Part shown: positions 5,715 through 10,493 of the stretch, one piece after another
How positions within the stretch are numbered: the stretch's first letter is position 1
Layout: the number at the start of each line of letters is the position of its first letter
NCBI GenBank assembly: GCA_021300075.1
Contig: JAJTIB010000165.1
Span: forward strand, 1-10,493
Origin: Rickettsiales bacterium
GTDB lineage: Bacteria > Pseudomonadota > Alphaproteobacteria > Rickettsiales > UBA3002
Reading direction: 5' to 3'
Length of the DNA: 10,493 nucleotides
Program-made: the position numbers and the translations under genes
Notes under the pieces: model-generated
Databases searched by the model: none
The model's input: only the letters and a program-made list of their open reading frames with translations
Told to the model about the DNA's origin: nothing

Positions 5715-6680
5715 ATGAGCACCGAACCCGAATTTGAAGCCGCGCCAACCAAAAAACTCACGACCGAAAAACTCTTCGGCTTTGCGTCCGAGCTGAAACT
5801 CCTGGGCTACGCCAGGGCCAACGACTACACGCCTGAAATCGACGCGGCCTACCAGTTCGACCCCACCACTACCCGCGCCATTCTCGCGGGTTTCATGCAT
5901 AACCGCCGCGTGCTGGTTCAGGGCTATCACGGCACGGGCAAATCCACCCATATCGAGCAGGTGGCAGCACGCCTCAACTGGGCCTGTATCCGCATCAATC
6001 TTGATTCACATATCAGCCGCACTGACCTTATTGGCCGCGATGCAATTGTGATTAAAGACGGCAAACAGATTACCGCTTTTCAAGAAGGCATCATCCCCTG
6101 GGCGTTGCGCCGCCCTATCGCCCTGGTGTTCGACGAGTATGACGCGGGACGGCCGGACGTCATGTTCGTCATTCAACGCATTCTCGAAGCGCAGGGTAAA
6201 CTCACCCTGCTCGATCAGAATACGGTCATCGCGCCGCATCCCTATTTCCGTATTTTTGCGACTTCCAATACAATCGGCCTTGGCGACGCGACTGGACTTT
6301 ACCACGGCACGCAGCCAATCAATCAAGGGCAGATGGATCGGTGGAATATCGTCACCACCCTCAATTATCTCGCGCCCGAGGTGGAACTGAAAATCATCAC
6401 TTCCCGTCTCCCGGAACTGGACAATCCGAAAGGGCGTGCTCGAGTCGAGCGCATGGTGGCAATGGCCGGACTCACGCGCCACGGCTTCACCCACGGCGAT
6501 CTCTCGACCGTCATGTCACCGCGCACAGTATTGAGCTGGGCGGAAAATTTCATTATCTTCGGGGATCTTGACCTCGCCTTCCGCCTCTCCTTTCTCAATA
6601 AATGCGACGAGATGGAGCGCGCCACGATTGCCGAATATTACCAGCGCTGCTTCGATGTTGATTTGATGGCGGCGGCGTGA
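5715..6680 (+). CDS. cobS: CobS: AAA+ ATPase subunit of aerobic cobaltochelatase
   Basis: An AAA+ ATPase of the MoxR/MgChelatase-I-like group. With CobT it forms a chaperone-like ring that powers cobalt insertion into hydrogenobyrinate a,c-diamide by CobN in the aerobic cobalamin pathway. The 321 residues are close to normal CobS length. An N-terminal helical region precedes Walker A GYHGTGKST (70-78). RINLDSHISRTDLIGRDAI and the pre-sensor loop follow, then Walker B IALVFDEYD (135-143), sensor 1 in RIFATSNT (Asn185), TQPINQGQMDRW with the arginine finger region, and a sensor 2 lid in LSTVMSPRTVLSWAENF. All ATPase residues are present. It follows the lipoprotein gene by 6 nt with only a distant GGAG, and it overlaps cobT by 4 nt (GTGA). 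CobN is not in the window. Confidence 0.97.
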   Translation: MSTEPEFEAAPTKKLTTEKLFGFASELKLLGYARANDYTPEIDAAYQFDPTTTRAILAGFMHNRRVLVQGYHGTGKSTHIEQVAARLNWACIRINLDSHISRTDLIGRDAIVIKDGKQITAFQEGIIPWALRRPIALVFDEYDAGRPDVMFVIQRILEAQGKLTLLDQNTVIAPHPYFRIFATSNTIGLGDATGLYHGTQPINQGQMDRWNIVTTLNYLAPEVELKIITSRLPELDNPKGRARVERMVAMAGLTRHGFTHGDLSTVMSPRTVLSWAENFIIFGDLDLAFRLSFLNKCDEMERATIAEYYQRCFDVDLMAAA

Positions 6681-8557
6681 AACCGCGCCAACCCAGCGCC
6701 AGTGAGCGGGAACAGGGCTTCCTCAAACGTCAGGCTGAAGTGGCGCAAGCCCTTTCGGGACGTGACGAACTGACCGTTAACATTGGCCGCAATCAGGCCG
6801 AGGACGCGCCCCTATCGCTAGGCGATACGCTGACGCTGTTTTCGCCTGAGCAGACCGATGCCAGTACTCGCGAACGCCATCTGCGGGGGCAGGTGGATCT
6901 GGCCGCTCTCGCCCTCAAATATCATCAGCCGCATATCCACCAGTCGCTCAAACCGATAGAGCCGAAAGCAGCTGAAGTGTTTGACGCCCTCGAACTCGTA
7001 CGGCTCGAAACACTCGGCAGCAGGGTGATGGACGGGGTACGCCACAACCTCGCCCAGCGACACCAGATGGCGGCAGAGATGGCGGCGGAGCAACGTCTTA
7101 CATCACGCACCGAGCAGCCACTGGCGCCGATAATCGCCATGCTGCTGCGCGAGCAGTTGATGGGCGCGCCGCCCCCCGCCATTATGGCGACGCGTATCGC
7201 CGAAATGCGGCCCTGGGTCATGCAGCAGGCGGCAAAAATCATGGCCGCACTATCGGGCAAAACGGATGACCAGCAGGCCTTCGCTCAGACTTCACGCAAG
7301 TTGCTTGAAGCCCTCGATATGCTTGGCGCAAGCGCGGCAGAAACCAGCAACAGACAAGACGAAGAAGGCAATCTGCTTCAGGATGCCGAGGCCATCGGTA
7401 GTGAGGAAGCCCCAGCCGAAGATGGCCCGATGATCGAAATGAAAGGAATGGATGATAGCGCCGCTTCGAGCGAAACTACTGCCCCTGATCGCGATGGCAC
7501 CGAGGAATCCGAGTACGAGCTGGACGCCGAGGACGAGCACTCGCCCCAGTCCGCCCCCAACCGACCGGACCGCGCTCCGCTGGCGGCAATCCCCAGCTAT
7601 AAAATTTTCACCAGCGCGCATGACGAAATCATCGCCGCTAATCAACTGGCCGAGCCGCAAGAAATCGAGCAGCTATTCACGCAGCTGATGCAGAAGGTGA
7701 AACAATACCACACCGTTACCTCGCGCCTTGCCACACGGCTACAACGGCTGCTCATGGCCCAGCAGACACGGCGCTGGATGTACGAACAGGAAGACGGCAT
7801 GATCGACAACGCACGCCTCGCCCGTATTGTCGCACGACCCGATCTGCGGGAGATTTATAAAATTGAGGAGGACACCGAGTTTCGCGATACGGTGGTGACA
7901 CTGCTCATCGATAATTCCGGATCAATGCGCGGACGCCCCATTACGATTGCTGCACTCTCGGCGGATATTCTGGCGCGTACGCTCGAACGCTGCGCGGTCA
8001 AAGTCGAGATTCTTGGATTTACCACACGCGACTGGAAAGGCGGAAATGCGCGGCGCGACTGGCTGAGCACGAATCGCCCCGCAAATCCCGGGCGCCTAAA
8101 CGATCTGCGCCATATCATCTATAAGCCCGCAAGTCAGCGTCTTAGCCGTGCGCGCCGCAATCTGGCACTAATGCTCAAAGACGGCCTACTCAAAGAGAAT
8201 ATCGACGGCGAAGCAGTGCTCTGGGCATATCAACGCCTCAAAGCACGACCCGAACAGCGCAAAATCCTGATGGTGATTTCCGACGGCGCACCGGTCGATG
8301 ACTCGACGCTCTCGGCCAATTCCGGCGGCTATCTCGACGCGCATTTACGCGAAGTCATCACCCGTATCGAGCAGGAAGGGGCGATTGAGTTGCTGGCGAT
8401 TGGCATTGGTCACGACGTCACCCGCTATTACAGCCGCGCGGTGACACTGCATGATGTTGAGCAGCTGGGCGACGTGATGCTTGAAGAAATCACCCGCCTT
8501 TTTGTCAAGGAAGACACGCGAAGAGCACGCAAAAGCGCGCGCAGAAAAGCAGCTTAA
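6677..8557 (+). CDS. cobT: CobT: MIDAS/VWA subunit of aerobic cobaltochelatase
   Basis: Partner of CobS in the cobaltochelatase motor; its von Willebrand A domain is thought to bind the CobN catalytic subunit through a metal-ion-dependent adhesion site. The 626 residues have an N-terminal helical CobT domain (about 1-215) and a long acidic linker rich in Glu, Asp and Ser (about 227-290). A helical segment (about 310-400) leads to the VWA domain, with MIDAS motif DNSGS at 412-416 and a second conserved block ILMVISDGAPVDDSTL (530-545). GGYLDAHLREVI and ELLAIGIGHDVTRYYSRAVTL complete the fold. The C-terminus is strongly basic (RRARKSARRKAA). The start is GTG 6677, overlapping the cobS stop (GTGA) and implying coupled translation. 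The stop TAA 8555-8557 overlaps the stop of the convergent higA. No intrinsic terminator follows. Confidence 0.97.
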   Translation: MKPRQPSASEREQGFLKRQAEVAQALSGRDELTVNIGRNQAEDAPLSLGDTLTLFSPEQTDASTRERHLRGQVDLAALALKYHQPHIHQSLKPIEPKAAEVFDALELVRLETLGSRVMDGVRHNLAQRHQMAAEMAAEQRLTSRTEQPLAPIIAMLLREQLMGAPPPAIMATRIAEMRPWVMQQAAKIMAALSGKTDDQQAFAQTSRKLLEALDMLGASAAETSNRQDEEGNLLQDAEAIGSEEAPAEDGPMIEMKGMDDSAASSETTAPDRDGTEESEYELDAEDEHSPQSAPNRPDRAPLAAIPSYKIFTSAHDEIIAANQLAEPQEIEQLFTQLMQKVKQYHTVTSRLATRLQRLLMAQQTRRWMYEQEDGMIDNARLARIVARPDLREIYKIEEDTEFRDTVVTLLIDNSGSMRGRPITIAALSADILARTLERCAVKVEILGFTTRDWKGGNARRDWLSTNRPANPGRLNDLRHIIYKPASQRLSRARRNLALMLKDGLLKENIDGEAVLWAYQRLKARPEQRKILMVISDGAPVDDSTLSANSGGYLDAHLREVITRIEQEGAIELLAIGIGHDVTRYYSRAVTLHDVEQLGDVMLEEITRLFVKEDTRRARKSARRKAA

Positions 8558-8877
8558 GCCGTGCTCAGAGACGTCCGATTGTCCGCCGCGCGCGCAACAA
8601 ATACCGGCAATTTCTGATAGCTGCCGCGCCGCGAAGATTCTTCCAGATCAAAATCATTCTGCAGTCCGAGCCAGAACTGGGGGCTTACCGAGAAATACCG
8701 TGCAAGCCTGAGCGCCGTATCGGGCGTGATGGCGCGCTTGCCAAGACAAATTTCGTTGATACGGCGCGGCGGCACAGCAATCGCATGCGCCACCGCATTC
8801 TGCGACAGACCCAGCGGCTTTAAAAACTCCTCCAGCAGCACTTCGCCGGGATGAATATTCTTTAATTTTCTTGCCAT
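8554..8877 (-). CDS. higA: HigA antitoxin (XRE-type HTH, addiction module)
   Basis: The antitoxin of a type II toxin-antitoxin pair: it binds HigB and represses the operon. The 107 residues begin MARKLKNIHPGEVLLEEFLKPLGLSQ, the characteristic HigA start with the HPGE motif. A five-helix XRE fold follows, in which LSQNAVAHAIAVPPRRINEI is the helix-turn-helix, ending with TPDTALRLARYFSVSPQFWLGLQNDFDL, also diagnostic for the HigA/VapI family. The C-terminal 20 residues (about 88-107, including VFVARAADNRTS) are divergent and may derive from the insertion junction. The Shine-Dalgarno sequence AAGGAG lies 6 nt before the ATG, in the 12-nt gap after higB, so the genes are cotranscribed. The gene ends in a TTAA shared with the cobT stop. 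Confidence 0.94.
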   Translation of the reverse strand: MARKLKNIHPGEVLLEEFLKPLGLSQNAVAHAIAVPPRRINEICLGKRAITPDTALRLARYFSVSPQFWLGLQNDFDLEESSRRGSYQKLPVFVARAADNRTSLSTA

Positions 8878-8889
8878 GACTCGCTCCTT

Positions 8890-9168
8890 TTAGTGATAAT
8901 CCACCATGCGTACTTCACTCGCACCATCCGCCCAGCGGAAGCGAATCCGCCACTGGTCGTTGACACGAATACTATAGTACCCTGACAAATCGCCCCGCAG
9001 CTTCTCCAGCCGATTATTAGGCGGCACACGCAAATCATCAAGGCTTTGCGCGTTATTCAACAAACGTAATTTACGCCGTGCTACCTGCTGAATATCACGA
9101 GGCAACTTGCGCGACACATCCCCGCGCCAGAGGCTGGCCATTTCTTTGCATGAGAAACTCTTTATCAC
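8890..9168 (-). CDS. higB: HigB toxin (RelE-superfamily mRNA interferase)
   Basis: The toxin of the HigBA module; family members are ribosome-dependent mRNA endonucleases of the RelE fold. From the GTG at 9168 it has 92 residues starting MIKSF, the usual start of HigB proteins. Family features are the stretch SLWRGDVSRKLPRDIQQVARRKL, then LNNAQSLDDLRVPPNNRLEKL, GYYSIRVNDQWRIRFRW and the ending VRMVDYH. The Arg in NDQWRIRFRW and the terminal His fit the catalytic surface. The frame stays open up to 9222, but that would add 18 residues crossing the promoter and a terminator, so it is rejected. A consensus promoter places the transcription start at or within a base of the GTG, implying a leaderless mRNA. 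Toxin before antitoxin is the normal higBA order. Confidence 0.93.
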   Translation of the reverse strand: MIKSFSCKEMASLWRGDVSRKLPRDIQQVARRKLRLLNNAQSLDDLRVPPNNRLEKLRGDLSGYYSIRVNDQWRIRFRWADGASEVRMVDYH

Positions 9169-9174
9169 TGCACG

Positions 9175-9203
9175 AGTATAACGCAAGGCGTTATGGATGA
9201 CAA
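9175..9203 (-). promoter_or_regulatory. higBA promoter (leaderless)
   Basis: On the minus strand TTGTCA (9198-9203) is followed by a 17-nt spacer and TATACT (9175-9180), each 5 of 6 to the sigma-70-type consensus with ideal spacing. The seventh base after the -10 is the G of the higB GTG (9168), so the mRNA should begin with the start codon or just next to it. No Shine-Dalgarno sequence is present. Confidence 0.75.
9178..9194. promoter_or_regulatory. Palindromic operator for HigA, overlapping the higBA -10
   Basis: ATAACGC-AAG-GCGTTAT is a perfect inverted repeat (7-bp arms, 3-nt spacer). It covers part of the -10 box and most of the spacer of the higBA promoter. HigA antitoxins autorepress through such palindromes, so this is the natural candidate operator. 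Binding here would block RNA polymerase directly. Confidence 0.7.
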
Positions 9204-9210
9204 TTGGCAA

Positions 9211-9238
9211 TAAAAAAGGCACCCGAAAAGATGCCTTT
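9211..9238 (-). terminator. Intrinsic terminator of rpmB
   Basis: On the minus strand AAAGGCA (9238-9232) pairs exactly with TGCCTTT (9221-9215) across a 10-nt loop, and the T-run continues to 9211. It lies 25 nt beyond the rpmB stop and ends 8 nt before the higBA -35, so rpmB transcription should be insulated from higBA. Confidence 0.85.
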
Positions 9239-9263
9239 CTATCGTATTTGAAATATGTGCTGT

Positions 9264-9560
9264 TTACGCGGCCGCAGCAGCGACGCGGGCTTTAACGATA
9301 CGGCGCTTGAGCGAGCGTGCCTCATCCGACAGGCGGGCGCTATGCACGCTCATCAGGTAATTATCAAGCCCACCATTATGATCAATCGTGCGGAGGGTCG
9401 AAGCGGTAATCCGCAGGCTCACGGACTGACCCAGCGCGTCCGAAATCAAAGTCACTTGCTGCGTATTCGGCAGGAAACGACGCTTGGTTTTGATGTTGGA
9501 ATGGGAGCGGTTGTTGCCACTCATCACGCCTTTTTGAGTCAATGTACAACGATTTGCCAT
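9264..9560 (-). CDS. rpmB: 50S ribosomal protein L28
   Basis: A structural component of the large ribosomal subunit near the E site. The 98 residues from ATG 9560 begin MANRCTLTQKGVMSGNNRSHSN and continue IKTKRRFLPNTQQVTL, the strongly conserved L28 N-terminus (GNxxSHSNxKTKRRFxPN). LRITASTLRTIDHNGGLDNYL and an alanine-rich basic C-terminus follow, as in alphaproteobacterial L28, which is longer than the 78-residue E. coli protein. An in-frame TTG at 9575 would add five residues and is not supported by the family. The Shine-Dalgarno signal is weak (GAAAG). A GNRA-type hairpin lies about 20 nt upstream of the start. The gene has its own terminator. rpmB close to cobT is common in alphaproteobacteria; here higBA lies between them. 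Confidence 0.96.
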   Translation of the reverse strand: MANRCTLTQKGVMSGNNRSHSNIKTKRRFLPNTQQVTLISDALGQSVSLRITASTLRTIDHNGGLDNYLMSVHSARLSDEARSLKRRIVKARVAAAAA

Positions 9561-9579
9561 GGCCGATTCTTTCAATTTT

Positions 9580-9595
9580 CTAATTTTTCAATTAG
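9580..9595 (-). promoter_or_regulatory. Small hairpin with GAAA tetraloop in the rpmB leader
   Basis: On the minus strand CTAATT-GAAA-AATTAG forms 6 A/T-rich pairs closed by a GNRA tetraloop, ending about 19 nt before the rpmB ATG. It could act as a translational control element, but the stem is weak and there is no independent support. Confidence 0.35.
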
Positions 9596-9618
9596 GGTCC
9601 AGCAGGTTAAGTAAGACC

Positions 9619-9720
9619 GCGCTGGGGAAAAATCTGTGGATAAGACACTATCACCGCGCAGAGGCGAACCCTTAACAACTTTCACGTCGAGCGTCAAGCA
9701 GATTGTGCGCTGCGGAAAAA
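9619..9720. repeat. Direct repeat GCGCTGnGGAAAAA (two copies)
   Basis: GCGCTGGGGAAAAA (9619-9632) and GCGCTGCGGAAAAA (9707-9720) match at 13 of 14 positions and are 88 bp apart, both in the non-coding stretch upstream of rpmB. A perfect DnaA-box 9-mer (TGTGGATAA, 9635-9643) lies immediately after the first copy. Whether the repeat is a protein site or part of an RNA is unknown. Confidence 0.5.
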
Positions 9721-9757
9721 GATTTTCAACCGCCTCTGCCTGAAGGAGGCGTTTTTC
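9658..9757. promoter_or_regulatory. Alternative-pairing region (terminator/antiterminator-like) upstream of rpmB
   Basis: GCAGAGGCG (9658-9666) is an exact 9-bp complement of CGCCTCTGC (9731-9739). The same CGCCTC (9731-9736) is also complementary to GAGGCG (9746-9751). Read on the plus strand, the second pairing is a terminator-like hairpin followed by TTTTT (9752-9756), and the first would prevent it. Read on the minus strand, the same elements lie in the end of the small upstream gene and the rpmB leader. No plus-strand gene follows directly, so a plus-strand RNA would be a stand-alone small RNA. The complementarity is seen; a switch is inference. Confidence 0.45.
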
Positions 9758-10052
9758 TTGCAATATTTTGAGGTGGAGTTAGCGGCAGAGCTGTTTTCAT
9801 AAAAGGTTCCACTTCAATTCTACTGTTAATGGTGCAACCTGATGCTTGAAGATCAGCAATCACCCCAGGCAATGCAGGGCTTGTGACACTAAATGGGCGG
9901 CCGTCAATTGTCAAAATCGGCTTATAAGGAACTCCAAAACTTGCTAGCATTTTGTTGAAGAAAGTCGAGGGACGTTCTTCTAATTTTATTCCGTAGCTTG
10001 ATGCAATCTCTGCCGCCGATTTAATACATTCCGGATTTATTTTGTCGCTCAT
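9726..10052 (-). CDS. Small protein of unknown function (108 aa)
   Basis: I do not recognise a family. The gene is supported by an excellent ribosome binding site, CAGGAG with a 6-nt gap before ATG 10052 (complement of 10058-10063). The protein is soluble-looking, with no signal peptide or transmembrane helix. It starts with MSDKINPECIKSAAEIASSYGIKLEE, a predicted helix. A central block follows (VPYKPILTIDGRPFSVTSPALPGVIADLQASGCTI) with alternating strand and helix character and cysteines at 9 and 73. The last 15 residues (PPQNIARKTPPSGRGG region) are encoded by the inverted-repeat sequence at 9731-9757, so the C-terminus may have been replaced or extended by read-through into structured DNA. 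It is upstream of rpmB in the same direction but 165 nt away. The base composition looks more A/T-rich than in cobST. Confidence 0.7.
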   Translation of the reverse strand: MSDKINPECIKSAAEIASSYGIKLEERPSTFFNKMLASFGVPYKPILTIDGRPFSVTSPALPGVIADLQASGCTINSRIEVEPFMKTALPLTPPQNIARKTPPSGRGG

Positions 10053-10131
10053 AAAATCTCCTGAATATGTATGTAGGTTCAGGATAGCGCAGAAAGGTTA
10101 ACAACTGCTTAATTTTCAGTGATTGTGCTGT

Positions 10132-10493
10132 TCAGAAGCGGCGCTCAACCGCTGATGAAGCAGTGGGGGATACTTGAACGGTCTCACCATTGATTCGCGC
10201 CAAGGGCGACTGTAACTCATTCATTCTTAATGAGTATTCTTGCTGCAATTTGGGCTCTGCCGCGATTACTCCTTGGGTTTTATAGGCTGTTTTACGTTCG
10301 GCCAGATGCTCCGGTTCGTAGCGGTAACTGGCCATCAACCCTCCACCACCGACCGTTTCAGAGGGAGTGGTTATACCCGGTGGCGCCCAGTGAATTTTAG
10401 CGATCATCGCTCCATTGCTGAGGTGAAAATTGGCCACTTTATCACGTGCCAGCGACACGCCATTATGACCAGAAATGGTTTTTTCAGATGCCA
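10132..10493 (-). CDS. Unrecognised protein, C-terminal part (5' end outside window)
   Basis: The frame is open to the right edge of the window. It reads ASEKTISGHNGVSLARDKV into the visible part, so the GTG at 10458 need not be the start, and about 120 residues are visible. I do not recognise the family. The visible part contains NFHLSNGAMIAKIHWAPPG, a glycine run in SETVGGGGLMASYRYEPEHLAERK, and a charged helical tail ending SSAVERRF, with no transmembrane helix. It ends 79 nt upstream of the preceding 108-residue protein's start and has the same orientation, so the two may share a transcript, although the smaller gene has its own strong ribosome binding site. Confidence 0.6.
   Translation of the reverse strand, partial: ASEKTISGHNGVSLARDKVANFHLSNGAMIAKIHWAPPGITTPSETVGGGGLMASYRYEPEHLAERKTAYKTQGVIAAEPKLQQEYSLRMNELQSPLARINGETVQVSPTASSAVERRF

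Noticed and set aside
9169..9222. Longer higB beginning at GTG 9222
   Set aside because: The extension would include the promoter, the operator and half of the rpmB terminator, and HigB proteins normally begin MIKSF.
9255..9614. Plus-strand open frame of 119 codons
   Set aside because: It is antisense to rpmB, whose L28 protein is unambiguous.
9572..9763. Minus-strand open frame of 63 codons
   Set aside because: No ribosome binding site or recognisable sequence, and it overlaps both the end of the 108-residue gene and the structured leader of rpmB.
1..10493. CRISPR arrays, insertion sequences and tRNA genes
   Set aside because: I read the non-coding stretches for evenly spaced repeats, transposase motifs with terminal inverted repeats and tRNA T-loops and saw none.

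Overview
The window looks like the chromosome of an alphaproteobacterium of moderate GC content. The main evidence is the gene set bolA / J-domain protein / cobS / cobT / rpmB, a neighbourhood I know from many alphaproteobacteria, together with an alphaproteobacterial-looking ribosomal protein L28. I cannot name a genus from the sequence alone.

Layout. Positions 2-883 (+) hold the C-terminal two thirds of a membrane sensor histidine kinase cut by the window edge. It is followed by a secreted outer-membrane beta-barrel protein (1011-1673, +). Positions 1674-1955 contain no convincing gene but fold strongly: a 9-bp hairpin sits next to a long rod-like hairpin of about 140 nt, a candidate structured RNA. 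The threonylcarbamoyl-AMP synthase gene (tsaC/sua5) is on the minus strand (1956-2918) and is divergent from a parA-like ATPase and ogt operon (3062-4265, +). A terminator-like hairpin precedes parA, and it shows that the GTG at 3062 is a better parA start than the upstream ATG.

The core is bolA (4252-4569, -), divergent from a tightly packed + strand operon. That operon encodes a J-domain protein (4621-5166), a predicted lipoprotein (5163-5708), cobS (5715-6680) and cobT (6677-8557), with ATGA and GTGA start/stop overlaps. CobS (AAA+ ATPase) and CobT (MIDAS protein) are the motor part of aerobic cobaltochelatase, but no cobN or other cobalamin gene is visible.

Between cobT and rpmB lies a minus-strand higBA toxin-antitoxin pair (8554-9168). 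Its promoter is very clear, its mRNA appears to be leaderless, and a perfect 7-3-7 palindrome overlaps the -10 box. The last codons of higA and cobT share a TTAA. rpmB (9264-9560, -) has its own intrinsic terminator immediately upstream of the higBA promoter. The 165-nt region upstream of rpmB and the end of the preceding small gene contain three mutually exclusive pairing segments and a 14-bp direct repeat. The right end carries two unrecognised minus-strand genes, the last one cut by the window edge.

The most unusual signals are the structured intergenic RNA at about 1773-1952, the alternative-pairing region upstream of rpmB, the leaderless palindrome-controlled higBA insertion, and a possible small RNA between tsaC and parA.
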